Part shown: positions 18,050 to 31,344 of the stretch, one piece after another
Position numbering within the stretch: position 1 is the first letter of the stretch
Layout: every line of letters starts with the position of its first letter
Assembly: GCA_020310875.1 (NCBI GenBank)
Contig: CM035407.1
Location: 72,459,221 to 72,523,220, forward strand
DNA: 64,000 nucleotides
Source of the DNA: Ceratopteris richardii
Lineage: Eukaryota; Streptophyta; Polypodiopsida; Polypodiales; Pteridaceae
Direction of reading: 5' to 3'
The notes under the pieces: model-generated
The model's database searches: none
What the model was told of the DNA's origin: nothing
What the model saw: the letters and a program-made list of their open reading frames with translations, nothing else
Translations under genes and position numbers: made by a program

Positions 18050-18729
18050 GATTTCTTTCTCTCTCTCTCTCTCTCGCTCTCTCGGGTCTCTCTCTCTCTC
18101 TCTCTCTCTCTCCCTTTCTCTCTTTCTCTCCTTCCTTTCTCTCTTACACGTTCAATCTCCTTTTGCACCACCATCTTCTCTCTATTGTGTGCTATGCAAT
18201 TGCCACAACAAGTTCTCTCTCTTTTGCAATCAATGAACATGAGTAGCACAGATCGTTTTTATCATTCTATAGCAACGTGACTTCACCAAGGTCTTCTCAT
18301 CCATGCAGTAAATCTTTCTACACTAACGAAATTGATCTTACTTTAACTCGATCTTGCTCTGTTCTATATTACTCCTCGTTATCAAATCGACTTTAACTTC
18401 AATAAAAAATCTCACTGTGCTTCAAATACAAGTATCATATCTATTAGATAATACCCACATATATGCAGAATGAAATTCGAAGCTCCTCAAGTAGAGTCAA
18501 CAAATCATAAGCACAACCATGTAATGTAAAATATCAGAAAACTTGAAGTAATCACAACCAATGGTGCCAAAACTTATGCTATCGAAAAAACATAAGCCTA
18601 TATTCACCAACAAGATGCAAAATTATTAGAGGCTCTCTCTCTCACTCTCTCTCTCGGTCTCTGTCGGAATCCTCTCTCACTCTCTGTATATGTGTGCATG
18701 TGAGCAACAGTAGTCAGAAGGGGGGAGAA

Positions 18730-18777
<48 letters not shown>

Positions 18778-18984
18778 CTCTTTCTCTCTCTCTCTCTCTC
18801 CCCCTCTCTCTGTCTCTTTGTGAAAGTATCTCTGTTCATCTCGATCGCCTATAGGAAGCTCTCTCTCTCTCTCTCTTCTGTAGGTTTTGCTGCTGGCACT
18901 TTTCTATGCACACACACTCCCAGTGGTCTCTCTCTCTCCCTCTCTCTCTAACTTCCCTGATAGCAATGCCATACCAGATCCATA

Positions 18985-19031
<47 letters not shown>

Positions 19032-20103
19032 TCTATGCTTTTTTTCCCTTCATCGGGATTTGCACACCTACAAAAACCTCTTTCTCTCTATTTCTCTCTC
19101 TCTCTCTCCATCTTTCTCTCTTGTCTGCAAACTTCTTTCTCGAATCCCACATGGTCATCTCTGAACAGTGTAGGAGTCGAAAGATTCTTAGAATTCTCTC
19201 TCAGTCCCTTGCTCTTGCTTTCTATTTTTTTTGTATGTGCGTGCATGATGAATAACCTTTGTCAGGCAATATGCAGCTATAGCAAAACATTCAGGAGGAG
19301 GAGAGGGAATCTTTGCTCTCTCTCTCTCTCTCTCTCAGAGCACATCCAAGCTCCTACAGTCGAAAGGATCCTACCTTACTCTATCTCTCAGATCATGCAG
19401 TCTATAGCATCTCTCTCTACGTATATATTGCTTAGAGGGAACAGTTGCCACTTCATTATTAATGCCCTTCTCAGGCTGATCTGAAAATAAAGAATGTATG
19501 GTAACCACATCATCAAAATCTTCAGACGACCCAAAGCAGCTGCTCCATCTAACATGATAAGCCATGATTCAACCTCAACAACAGATCTTTTATCCTACTC
19601 TTTGTTCCCATCGACCGTAATACTACAACCGCCAATATTTGATGGATGAGAAGCACCACCATTCACAGCCAAAAGTTTGATAATGTCAGAAGCCTCGTAG
19701 AAGGGGAGTACAGGAAATCTTTGTGGCGACTTGCAAGAGGGTTAGCAAAATGAATGTCTATACTGCACGGGTAACAGAGTGAACCAACGTCCTCTCTCTC
19801 TACATGTCTCTTTGCCTAGATCAGTTTGCATATATATAGTTGTTGCCCCCCATTTTTTTAATCTCTCTCTTTGCTACTATAGCACTATCATTGCCTTTCT
19901 CCTTCTCTTTCTCTCTCTAAAGTCTTTCTTTCTTATCAATCCCTTATGAAATTGAGAGCATGCATGCCAAAGCAAAATTATCTACACAAAGTAACCGGGA
20001 GGCAAGAGGGAAGAGACTACTCAACAGAAGATTCATAATCTAGAAGAAACAAAATTGACTAGATGACAGTCAAGCTAGGGCACATCTCTCTCTCTCTCTA
20101 CAT

Positions 20104-20143
<40 letters not shown>

Positions 20144-20160
20144 GATCGTACCTACAGAGA
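18050..20160. repeat. Cluster of long (CT)n microsatellites
   Basis: CT-rich runs occur at about 18056-18130, 18628-18960, 18986-19034, 19080-19120, 19315-19337 and 20083-20140. They are separated by short non-repetitive spacers. Ser/Leu-repeat open frames here are artefacts. Only 19371-19760 looks otherwise coding-like. Confidence 0.9.
19371..19760 (-). pseudogene. Coding-like minus-strand fragment, unknown family
   Basis: Readable pieces are FYEASDIIKLLAVNGGASHP, SNIGGCSITVDGNKE, TAG, then DKRSVVEVESWLIMLDGAAA. A shifted frame continues SSEDFDDVVTIHSLFSDQPE. The composition is protein-like, with at least one stop and one frame change. I cannot name the family; 'IIKLLAVNGGA' faintly recalls an ankyrin repeat, which is weak. 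Confidence 0.3.
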
Positions 20161-20569
20161 AGATCATTAGCATAAACACACTTATTAAAACATATATATA
20201 CATAAATGCACACACACGAACATGCATGCTCATACCTTTTGTTAACTTACAATTCATTCACACTCAACATGCATACTAAAACTAACTAGGTCATATCAGT
20301 TATGCACACATAGGTAGAACTAAAATTATACTAATTTCCATTTTAACACACCCACACACGTATAATATCTAATTTAATATTAAAAGCTATATTTAATATA
20401 CTATATTGTTTAATTAAATAATAAAAGTTAGTTTTAATTATTCAGTTATTAATTGAACTAATCTAATTATAAAATGTATATAATAAAAAAATTCTTAAAC
20501 ATAGAACATAAATTATATATAGATTAACATGAAATAAATCGAATGTTTGTAAACTCACACATTTTGCAC

Positions 20570-20618
<49 letters not shown>

Positions 20619-21475
20619 AATGCATAACTTTTTTATTTAATACATATTACTTTAGTTAATGCCTAATCTAAAGTAAACATTAGGTTATTCTTAAATATAG
20701 GTTAAGTATTTACTAATGATTAATACACATAGACACATAATTATATATAAGAGGATAAAATATCTTCTTAGGGTTTTATTCTAAGGTGGCTAATCACATA
20801 AACTTATAATAGGGTAGGATTTTTTTTTTGTAAAAAAATTATAGGTATACTCATAATTGTAAGCACATACATAGGGTTGAATCTACACATACACTAGGGG
20901 TTTCTTGTACTTACAAGCATATAAACACATAGGGTTGAACCCTCACACTTTAGGGATAGTCACATATCTATACTCAACTGTTCATAGATATTTTTGGGTA
21001 GACAAGCATTGGCATACAATATTAGGAACATAGTTGGACACACATAAATATGTATGTGTTTTTACCTTCTCATGAAATCACATATGCAAAAACACAAGCA
21101 TATAGATCCATAAACAATACAATATATTGCTACCTGGTATTCAACATCAATGCCCATGCATACATATGGCACATTCCCATTCATCCATACACATAAGCAT
21201 GCTTATAAAATACTTATTCATAAGATTTGATTATATTCATCTTCATAAGCTTTCATAAACTTAAGGATTTCAAATAATGAGATCTTCACTTAGTCCAACT
21301 CTTCATAGTTTTTTTGCCTGTAGGTATTAAAGAGAGTTTAGTCAATTCAAAGGATTTAATCAAAAAGATTCGAGAGAGATAAAAGTTGACCATTTTAAAA
21401 ACAAAATATTTTTATTTTTCTACATGTTTATTTGGATGAGGAAATCTCTTCAACATCTGCCCCCACCAAACCTGT
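20160..21475. repeat. AT-rich intergenic stretch with (AT)n run
   Basis: Contains an (AT)n run at about 20571-20613, several TAATTAAAT-type stretches and degenerate CACACATA motifs. No coding signal, RNA gene or element boundary is visible to me. Confidence 0.6.
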
Positions 21476-21900
21476 TGTTGTGGAAGAACTCCATAGCCTT
21501 CACACAACTGAACTAAGATTAACTAGCAAGGCCACACACTAGGAAGAGAGATGTCTTTCCACCCAACCAACCCCTCCAATATATAGCTCCAAATCCAAGG
21601 GGGTAAGTCCCTCTCAAGGGGACATGTGTACCTTCCATCACATGGGTCCCTAAGGTGGTCACATGGTTTCCAAGCTTAGCCATGAAATCACATGGCTTCT
21701 AAAAGAAGACCCTCCAAGCTCTCACGTACAAACCAAGTGGCCAGGAGAAGCTTCCAATCAAGCCTAAGGTACTCAACCTTAGAGAATTAACCCTAAGGTT
21801 CAAGACCCATCTAAAAGGGATAAATAAACCATAAATCCAAAGGGTTTCACACCTAGAAACCCAAGGGTTCTACCCCTTAGACCCATGTAATTATACAACA
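21476..21900 (-). repeat. 3' LTR of element H
   Basis: Begins TGTTGTGGAAGAACTCC on the plus strand, ends ATACAACA. It lacks ~6 bp present in the other LTR after CCAAGCTTAG. Confidence 0.9.
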
Positions 21901-21913
21901 TTCTCCCCCCCTT
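21901..21913 (-). other. Polypurine tract of element H
   Basis: Minus strand reads AAGGGGGGGAGAA directly before the 3' LTR. The codons just upstream could read EDGNAFKGG, reminiscent of the last residues of some gypsy polyproteins, but this is not enough to classify the element. Confidence 0.8.
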
Positions 21914-24900
21914 AAAAGCATTTCCATCCTCGGAAATGAGTGGAGATATATACCTTGGGGTATTCCCCCGTGCTCCATGATCAATCTCGAGCATCATGGC
22001 TTTCATCTCTCTAAGTCCGCCTCTTAATTCGAAAGGGGAATTCTACCCCGATTGAATCTAAAAAGAGGAGAATCCATGTGTGGTCTAGTTCCCTGCCCCA
22101 ATCATTCAAAGTTCCATCTAGTTTGCATACGAAAAGGAACTGAGAATGCAAAGTATGGAAAGAATGAAAAGGGTGGAAGAGAACATACCTGCCTATTTCC
22201 TTTGTTTAAGCTATGTGTCATCTGGGTCTCCATAGCTTAAACATGTGAATTAGGTGGATACAAAGTGACTTCAACTAAATTACTACCTTGGTCCATTGCT
22301 TTGCATCACTTGTGCATGGACCTAGCAAGATAGATGAATACTACTTAAGGTCAGATTCATCTCTGAAGTTAGAATCCAACTTGTTCTAAAAGGAAGATGA
22401 ATCTTACATAATCCTTGCCCAAATCAATCTCTTTTAGTGAAATGGGTGGGTTTTCTTGTTTGCAATTCACCTCCAATAAATCTAAATAGAGGGAAATTTC
22501 ATTATATAATCCCTACCTAACCAATAGAATGGTAAAGGTGGATTACCTATTTTTTACAAGGATATAACATCCTCTTTATCTATAGAGAGAATTTGAATAG
22601 CTTACCAGAAGTGGATTTAATGTTCTTTCAAAACTTTACGTAGTTTTGAGAATCCACTTTAAGGGACTAGAATCCATAGGGATTAATCTAATTATTGTAG
22701 ACTCCAATTGATTGAAACCTATTTTACTTATTCTTCCAAAAAGATTAAGATCTTTATAACTACGTCCCAAGATGGGAACTCATAGTGTAAAAGATCATGT
22801 TATCTTTAAGGTCATAAGTAAAAATAGATTATTCCAATCATTTCTTCACTGCTTAATCCTTACGGATCTTTAGTTGGATCTCAAACCTTAAAGGGCTTCT
22901 TGATCCTTCCAGAGTTCTCTCCCTTATATTCTATATCTATTAAAGATGTCCTATGTTGACATCATCATTGGATCTTTCCTATTCTTCAGTTAACTTGATT
23001 TATCAAGTATGAAAAAGATGATGTTTCTAAGCTTTCTTGCAAGCTTGATCTAAGATCATTTTTATGATCCTTGAATTTCAAGTCATTCTTTGAGGCTTTT
23101 AGAGCTTCATTCTTTGGAGTTTACCTTCAAACTCAAAAAAGTTGATCCTCTCCTTATTTCTAACTCTTTATGAGAGATGGATCCTTTCTTATCTTGTTGG
23201 AAGAATTCTTCTTCCCTTTGAGAGGATAATTGAAGAAGATGTCTATTCCTAGACATTGTCTTCTTGATGTATTCCATTGGATCATGAGTCCCTTTTTCTT
23301 CTGGCCATCAAGAAAAAGTACTCAATGGGATTCAATACCCACTGTCCCATACCAGTGGGCTCCTCATCCAATCCACATAACTTTGTCTTTATACTTTCTC
23401 ACCTTTTTTGTCCTTTTAAATGCCCTTCATACTGTGGTACCAAATTATAAGAGCAAGGACTAAGGTGCTTAGATACACCACTACTAATCTTACTTAAATA
23501 ATTGGTTAACCATTTAATGTGTTGTGAATCATCTTATCAAACTTAAAGTTTGACTTGATTTTTTCCCTACTTGGGTCGTTTGGCTTTCTTCTCTTCTTTA
23601 GCCAAAATAAGAGATAAGACTAGGTCTTTCTCAAATAGATCCCTTCATGTTCAATGCTTTACCCATGAGTTTTACTTGGGGATCTAGCTATTATGCTTCA
23701 TACATGAAGCCATAATCCTTATGTCTATATTACTGGAATCCATAACGTATGTTATGTTATCTCTATGAAGCATCAATATACTTTATAGCTCATCCAACTT
23801 CTTTTCCTATCCCACTTAGGATCTATACAATCCTTATGGTGTATCCAAGTCTTCTCTTGTATTGGGGTTCTTTAAGAATTCCCAATCTTTGAGAACTTTG
23901 TTTAGTTGGAAGATGTAATGAAAAGATATATGAAGTACTAAAATACGAGGAAGTACTTCAACTATTTCTTGCATATCTTTTACCTTGCAATACCCTATTC
24001 GGTCTTTTCCAGGCATAAGATACAAGTTCTTGGGGACTTTCTCCCCTTCTTAAGAGTTTTCTTCCTCGAAAACTACCTAAGAGTAAATTGAAAATTGTGC
24101 TCTTTCAAAAGTATTTGAAAGAGTTTATTTTCAATCTTTTATTGTCCTTCCTAGTTAAAAAAACTATTCAGAGCTTTCTCTTCTCCAAGCATATAGAAAA
24201 GATGTCCCAAAGTTCAAGTTGAGATTACCCACAAACTCGATGTCCCATACCACCGAATTTACTTTAGTGATAGTGTAAGCCTAGATGTCCCATACCATCC
24301 AGCTTACACTTCCACTTTAGTAAAGGTAACTTTAGCTTGAGTTTTGGGATCAACCTTTCTTCTAATCAAGTCATCTATTACTTCTTGAACTTGTAAGTGT
24401 TATTTCCATTGCAGAGCATATGTATTGCCTATTCTATAATGGAGTTTCAACTTACCAAGTCTTAATTGCAACTTGATAATACTAGTGTCAAAAAATTGGC
24501 TTTTCAATTATTCCTTGATTCAGATATACTCTACAAGATCTCTTTCATGTCACTTGATGATAGAGCTAGTTTATATCTCAACTAGATATCATCTTTTATG
24601 ACAGAATGAGTAATCTGAGAAAGAATAATTGAATTGCCAATCAAATCTCTATTGTTGAAGTAGATGGTAATTCCATTTACTATAAAGTCCTTTATTTCTA
24701 GGACTTTAGAAAATGGTACTTAGGGTTTATTACCACCCTTGAGTTTTACCTTCTCTTCACACCTTACATTTGCTTGGAAGAATAATGTAAACCTCCAAAT
24801 AGTTCTTTAGTTCTTTCAAACAAAGAACTTTCTTGATCAAAAGCACTAATACTTTCATCTTCCAAAACCAAGCATATCAAATCTTTCTTTTCCAAACTCA

Positions 24901-26998
24901 TAATGCATAGTGCAAATCCTTTCCATGACTAATTGTCTATGTGACCAAGCAAAAATTGGGCCATTTGAATCTATGCATCCACTTCTGAGTTTCTTTCTAT
25001 CACAACATGCAATGCATGCTTCATAGTTTGAAGGAAAAGAAAAGAGGGCACTTATCTGGAAATTAAGCTTCGTCCATCCCTTGACTTTGCTTGAATGTCC
25101 TCACAGTGATGAGGTAGGCTTGGGCCATCCCATCTCATTCTTTGTTGAAATCTCTCTTGGCCACTGGATACTTACTTGTGTGCCCATATGTGTGCATCTT
25201 AAAATCATGCATGGAATATCATGAAAATTGAGAAGAAACTTTTAATGGAAGACTTACTCAATCCTCATTGTTTCTTTCGATCCTAGTGAGGAACTTTTTA
25301 GAAGTTATGGTTTCCCCATCTTACATTGCTTTTCAGTACTCATGCATGTACGCATTCTATTGGTGCAACCTCTATGCATGGCTAACAGATATCACACACA
25401 TGTGCCCCTTACTATTGGAAAATAAAGTTTCCAAAAAGAGCCATGCTTCATTTTGAAAAATAAAGTTTTTCAAATAAACTCATGTTCTTATACATGCATG
25501 TGCTAGTGATATTCATAAACATTGTCCTTTGTGTATAAAAATTTCTCAATAACTTCATATGCCATAAAACAAAAATGTGCATGGCCTTTATATTTATGAA
25601 GAGACACTCTCTCTATGCTCATAACCATGCACACGACTATTGAATGGGCAAATTAAAAGAAAAAAATGTACTTCCATAATATACTTTGAAAATATACTAC
25701 TAATTGTGGGGTTCAAGGTTCAAAAACCCTTGCCTGTGTCCCGTAGAGCACGTGGTTGAGCTTTGGCCTTTTGAGGTGGAGGTCCAAGGTTCAAAAACCC
25801 ATAATGTCCATAATTAGGAGGCACTCAAGCTTCCTCAAGCTATGCTTGAGAAACTCTATGCACCCTTGTCCCATACCGAATGCCTTTAAAGTCATCCGAG
25901 ACCATAACATATGCTCCCCATTTACACCTAGGAATTAAAATATATATATATATATGGATAACTTATCTGTAGACATTCGAGCTTAGTCCATCTCTTCAAA
26001 ATGTTGAAGTATGCAGAGCCACTTAGAAGAGGTCCACACGAAAGAATCCGATTAGTGAGGTAAAATGGCTGAGAATGGCGTTGATGCCTTAGATCGGTCC
26101 TTCCAGACGCCTTGTGACAGTCTCTCAATCAAGCCGAATGGCTCTCAATTTTCTTTATTTCCTTCAGCTAAAGGTGTGTTCTTCATCTCGTCTCTCCCGC
26201 TTAGGTCGCTGCTGCGCCTTGCAGTAACAAAAAGTGGTGGAAGAAGAGGAACATTGCCGGAAAATAACACCTCTTCGTTCTTGATCATTTCTTGTTGCAG
26301 ATGAAGAAAATACATGCCAGGAAACAAGTGAGGCCTTGTTCGCAATCGATATTGGAGGCTCCCGTACTGAGAGAGGCAAACCATCCGAGATTCATGATGG
26401 TTGTGGTGTCCGTCGGCAAGACGAAGATCTAGAACGAAACTGTGTCACGGTGGAAAATAAACAGAGTGTTTCTACCCATCTGGATGATGAGGTGAGATAG
26501 CAGAACGATCCTAGAACTGCATCAGTCTTCTAACACGTACTAACTGTAGAAGATGTGAGGAGTTGTCGACTGAGGGAAAGATATCCTATATAAAGGATAT
26601 GCGCCTAAGAACTCGAAAACGCTTGCAAAAATCCCATATAACAAATTTTACTCGCCAGTCATCTCTATATAATGAAAAAACGGGAAAGCGTTTTATGTAT
26701 CGCAAGCGAGAGGGAAGGACGTCGCTTCCTCAGCGTCCGTGAGCCCTCATGGTTAACAGTGCGCTGTTGGCTTCTCCATTACATGACATGCATGGCCGTC
26801 CGTCGGGTGGCTACTGAAGCAAGCTTGTACTGAGAGGGGGTCACCCGCTGGCCATTTTGCATCTCTGAGAAGAGAAGCTGGACTCTCGAGAAGCTGGACT
26901 CCCGTCGACGGTAGCTACTCGAAAGAGAGGAAATGGTAGCAACTACTCACGCAAAACTAAGGAAAGACAAAATGAATTCTATATCCTAAATAAACTTG
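21914..26998 (-). other. Interior of element H, no coding capacity seen
   Basis: About 5.1 kb of moderately AT-rich sequence. It has short internal repeats, such as GATGTCCCATACCA (around 24240 and 24282), CAAGGTTCAAAAACCC (25708 and 25789) and GAGAAGCTGGACTC (26872 and 26889). No tRNA, rRNA or captured gene fragment was recognised. Confidence 0.5.
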
Positions 26999-27010
26999 GC
27001 TCTGATACCA
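26999..27010 (-). other. Primer-binding site of element H (tRNA-iMet)
   Basis: Minus strand reads TGGTATCAGAGC, a perfect match to the complement of the plant initiator tRNA 3' end. Confidence 0.9.
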
Positions 27011-27011
27011 C

Positions 27012-27442
27012 TGTTGTGGAAGAACTCCATAGCCTTCACACAACTGAACTAAGACTAACTAGCAAGGCCACACACTAGGAAGAGAGATGTCTTTCCACCC
27101 AACCAACCCCTCCAATATATAGCTCCAAATCCAAGGGGGTAAGTCCCTCTCAAGGGGACATGTGTACCTTCCATCACATGGGTTCCTAAGGTGGTCACAT
27201 GGTTTCCAAGCTTAGGATATCACACGAAATCACATGGCTTCTAAAAGAAGACCCTCCAAGCTCTCACGTACAAACCAAGTGGCTAGGAGAAGCTTCCAAT
27301 CAAGCCTAAGGTACTCAACCTTAGAGAATTAACCCTAAGGTTCAAGACCCATCTAAGAGGGGTAAATAAACCATAAATCCAAAGGGTTTCACACCTAGAA
27401 ACCCAAGGGTTCTACCCCTTAGACCCATGTAATTATACAACA
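27012..27442 (-). repeat. 5' LTR of element H
   Basis: 431 bp, TGTTGTGGAAG to TACAACA. It is nearly identical to 21476-21900 apart from a ~6-bp indel and a few substitutions. Confidence 0.9.
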
Positions 27443-28376
27443 CCTGCACATCATCCCGATGGGCCAACCTGCAGTTTATGGAAAGCAGCATCAAATCCTT
27501 TGGAAAAACTTATAAACTGACTTTAAATAAGATGGTGAAAAATGCTTCTAAATTCAAATTAAGTTTTCGGTAATAAAGAAAATCCATAAAATTATGTAAA
27601 TGTGAATTGGAAATAATTTTTTTCAATGCATGAAGTTAAAAGAAAAATTTAGAAAATCCTTTAATTGTCATTTAGATAGTCACGGTACTTACCATTACAT
27701 TAACCTTGTTCACAAGTAATATTTAATTTATATCAGTATTCTATCTTTTATCTCTTAGTTGTATGCTATAAGATACATCTAACTAATTCTTCTGTAGCAG
27801 ACCTCCGCCTCATATAGCCCGCAATACTTTTCATGAGTGATCTCAAGACCACAACTGAATCATGATAGTTTTTTTCTTTTTCTTTCTCTTTGTTTTTCTT
27901 TTTCTTTTACTTCTTTTCTTTTTCTTTTTTCTTTTTTTTTCATCTTGCAGCAACCATTAATGTAGTGCTTGATTTATTCATTTTTCTTTATTTTTTCTTC
28001 ACATCTTTTTTGTTAAAGGGGAAAGGCTTAACCCTTGAGCAGAGCTGAGGTTCTAGAAGCATGCTATAGTCAAAACTAGGATCTCATTTGCTAAACGTTT
28101 TTAGAAAATAAAGATGTCTACTTGTATAAAGTAAATTTACTTTTACTAAGGGTTGCAAGTCAAGTGTTCCACTATCCTATCCTCATAACAAATTATAAGT
28201 TCCTAAATTAGACCTTCAACTTGCATACACATTCCTACTTTGATTTCTTTTTCAGTATCTACATAATTTTAATAAATTTCCTTTCATACCAGAAACATAT
28301 AAAACCCTAATTATGAAATGCATGAAAAGAAATGATTTTATAAACATTAAAGAAAAATTAGAATTATTTCACCTGA
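27443..28376. other. T/CT-rich spacer between elements H and G
   Basis: Contains a TTTTTCTTTTT-type run (27866-27945) and no credible frame. It may include the 3' untranslated region or degraded LTR of gypsy G, but I found no TG...CA pair. Confidence 0.4.
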
Positions 28377-29054
28377 TTATGCTTCATCTTCATCTTCGTC
28401 TTCCAGGAAATCTTCATCCAACTTGAACTCACTGCTTGCCCTTCTTTTAAATAGCTTTATCCTCTTTCTTGTAAATACATTTCTTAAAAAAGTTCCATCA
28501 ATTTCTCGTAACATATATGTACCTATGTCAAAAACAGAAACAACAACATATGGCCCAAACCAAAATTATTTAATTTATGATGTGCATCATATTGAGTCTC
28601 AAAAGTACTATAATATATAAGTACCCAATCCCCACCCTCTATCGATTGTGGCCTCAGTCGATGTTTCTTGTCAAAGTAAATTTAATTTTTTCAATTGTGA
28701 TGTTTTTAATTTTTTTAATAGCTTCTTTTAAATTTTCATTACCTTGTTTTAATTGTTTAATTCTTAGTGATAATAATTCTTCTCGTGTTACATTATCTTC
28801 CATTCTAAGTTTGTCCAGTTTACTATGTGAGTATGTACATGAAATATCGGCTTTTCACAGTACATGATTTCAACCGGCATAAAACCGATTGTTCTTGTGT
28901 ATGTCATCCTATCAACCCATAGAGCAAATGGGAGATATGTTTGCCATTGTCCAATATCTCCATGGCATGCCTTTGAAATAGCCTTCACTATGGAAGGATG
29001 TCCGCGTTCAATTTTTCCATTCACCTCTAGGTTGTAAGCAGTCATAAGAGACAA
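28377..29054 (-). pseudogene. pol: Gypsy G integrase C-terminal part and acidic tail
   Basis: 28788-29054 reads LEVNGKIERGHPSIVKAISK, which contains the Glu-containing integrase block, then the ALWVDRMTYTRTIGFMPVE region. After a frame change, codons near 28660-28560 read HRLRPQSIEGGDWVLIYYST and near 28450 read IDGTFLRNVFTRKRIKLFKR, the usual end of this family. It terminates in EDEDEDEA and a TAA (28377-28379). No chromodomain is visible. Confidence 0.75.
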
Positions 29055-29204
29055 TCGAATTCCATGATGAGCAAAGAATTCTCTTTCATCTCTAGCGTCT
29101 AGCTCTCCTCGATCTACTACTACGTTTTCAACATATCCAAATCTAGATATAACTTCTTCTAAAAGAAATAAGCATACAGTATAAGTAGTATTAGAATGAA
29201 GTGC

Positions 29205-29555
29205 TCAACCCTCAATGTGATTAGTTAAATCTTCTCGTGCAAGTACTATGTATCTCATACCACTATTGCTTTTAGGCATAGTCACAAGGTCGACTACCCA
29301 CTTATAATGAATACAAGGTGGATAGGTCGGATGCAAAGGGTCTCTATGTTTGATTGAGGAATGTAACTGGCACATACTACATGTGCTCACAAATTCTTTT
29401 ACAATTACATACATCCTCGACCACCAATAACTTTCCCGAATCTTCTCATATGTAGCTACAAAACCCGTATGACCAGCCCATAGGCTTTCATGCAGATCCC
29501 TCATAACTTGCACTTGAAAATTTCTTAAGCCTAATACCCTTTGAAGAATTTTCAC
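29205..29555 (-). pseudogene. pol: Gypsy G integrase zinc-binding and N-terminal core
   Basis: The frame carries an H-H-C-C zinc finger: HESLWAGHTGFVATYEKIRE and then CSMCQ. The core follows with YKWVVDLVTMPKS, where the first catalytic Asp is present. A stop at about 29203 and further damage separate it from the rest of the catalytic core. Confidence 0.8.
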
Positions 29556-29700
29556 CTTCCCTTTAGCATGTCTCTAAAGATATCCATCTTTCAAGAAGAA
29601 GTTGAAAGACTTCTTCCTGACATTCTAGAATCGACTTGATGACTAGCTTGGAATAGGCTGAAACGTACTCAGATAATAACCTATATCTCTCCATTCTCCC

Positions 29701-30477
29701 TCATAGTCTTCTTCTTCTAAATCTCTCATACATAAAAGTAGATCTTTCATAAGTAATCAAGTCTATATGTTTATCCATTGATTCTCTATCATCATTAAAT
29801 TTTGCTCGTGATAGCATATCAGCAACGGTATTATGCTTTCTAGTAATATGTACAAAAGCTGGATTAATAAACTTAATAAAGGCGATCCATCGTAACACAG
29901 CAATATCATGAGATGAATAGTTCGAAATTCATCCAATTAATGGAAGAAAATCAGTCTCAACTATTACATTAGCTCCTATAAAATATTCCTTATCTGTTTT
30001 AAAAGCAGTAATTGATCCCCATAGCTCTCTTTTAATCTGCAAATAATTTCGTTGAGTATCATGCAAGATTTTTGCTCCAAAGCGAATTGCATATCTTTGC
30101 TCCTTCTCATCATCTTTTCCAATGAGCCAGCCTATACCAATAGGACCAGTATCAATGGTTAGGATTACAGGCTTACTTCCTGAGTAATCAATGTGTTTCA
30201 AGATGGAAGCATTGATAAGCAATTGCTTCAGTGGTCTCATCGTTCTAGTATGCTCTTCAGTCCAATAGAAATTCCTTCTTTTTCGTAACAAATCATAAAG
30301 TGGGTTCACAACATGAGCAAAGTGAGGGATCCAAATGACATAAAAAACACATGCTCCTAAGAATCTCCTTACTTCACTAACATTGTGACACCTCTCAGAA
30401 ATTCTACTAATGGCATCAACTTTTGCTGGGTAAGTCCTATGACCATAACGTCCACATAAATGTCCAACTATCAACAC
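29701..30477 (-). pseudogene. pol: Gypsy G RT thumb and RNase H
   Basis: 29929-30477 holds YGHRTYPAKVDAISRISERC and the EVRRFLGACVFYVIWIPHFA block (RT thumb/connection), then an RNase H core starting ILTIDTGPIGIGWLIGKDDE with NYLQIKRELWG. 29701-29898 continues with VAD-MLSRAKF at the RNase H end. A stop lies between the two frames. Confidence 0.8.
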
Positions 30478-30534
30478 TTTGTTAACACCAAAAGTAGACT
30501 TCTCTAAGGAGAAAGTCTTTCCAACCTCCTCAAA

Positions 30535-31000
30535 TCATTGAAAGATCTTTTCACAATCAGAAATGTGGCTGGAAACAAACTTTCTACATCCAAGTGAATC
30601 TAAAATATCATCTTTTTCTTTTTCCACACATCCTTTTATTGGAATATCATCAATAAAAGGCATTGTCACTTTGGGAATAAAGTCATGTAAGACCAGGTTC
30701 ATAGCGTTCATCATGTGTGCCATAGAATTCATCGTTCCTTGTGGTAAAGTACACATACGTACTAGACCCAAAGGAGTTTTCATCGTGGTAACATCTCTAC
30801 TTTCAAGAGCTAATTGAAACTGGTCATATAGTGAGTACAGGTCTCCCATTGAATAGATGGAGTGACCGACAAATGCCTTGAAAAACTCATCTACAATAGG
30901 ACCCATTCCTACATTTCTAATAGTGACTTTGTTCACAGGTTGCAGATCCTAAATAAACCATAGCTTCCCGTTCTTTTTAGGTACTGTGAACCACCTATTT
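30535..31000 (-). pseudogene. pol: Gypsy G reverse transcriptase core
   Basis: The 133-codon frame 30535-30936 includes YSLYDQFQLALESRD, TMKTPLGLVRMCTLPQGTMN and the catalytic PFIDDIPIKG (D-D pair retained). The upstream fingers region (to ~31000) reads YRKWFT-like sequence with stops. Confidence 0.8.
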
Positions 31001-31344
31001 GAGTAAGGTGCTGAGGATGGTTCTAAAATTCTCATGGCAATCTTCTCCTTTAACAATCTCATTAGCTTAGGTAAATGAACCTTTGGGATTGGTATAGATC
31101 AAAGATTCCAAGGAATGTGCAATACAATAAATATAATCATCGAAGCTACAAGCTTTGGATCAGTGCATCCTATTTCATGTGGAAATAAAGAAAATGCTTT
31201 TCCATGACGCATGATCATCTTTCTAAATTGATCTTTTTCTATCTCTGAAAGAAATTCATCTCCAAATTTAATATATTTCCTAGTCTCTTCTGTAAATGTA
31301 TGTCCTATCTTAGATCGATCTCTAAGAATAGGATCCTCATACGC

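Larger units (their letters stand above)
21476..27442 (-). mobile_element. Non-coding LTR element H (LARD-like), ~6 kb
   Basis: LTRs at 21476-21900 (425 bp) and 27012-27442 (431 bp) share TGTTGTGGAAG to TTATACAACA. A perfect tRNA-iMet primer site abuts the right LTR and a strong PPT abuts the left, fixing minus orientation. Flanking bases CCTGT and CCTGC match at four of five positions, consistent with an aged target duplication. The 5.1-kb interior has no frame above ~80 codons and no recognisable gag, RT or integrase motif. It must have relied on another element's proteins. It could instead be a heavily decayed autonomous element, but the good LTRs argue against great age. Confidence 0.85.

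Noticed and set aside
18694..19484. Ser-Leu-rich frames of 85 and 192 codons
   Set aside because: CT-microsatellite translation; no signal peptide-like or conserved region beyond the repeat.
25690..25800. GGTTCAA-AACCC repeats in element H as possible tRNA remnants
   Set aside because: No cloverleaf can be formed by eye and the two copies are plain direct repeats.
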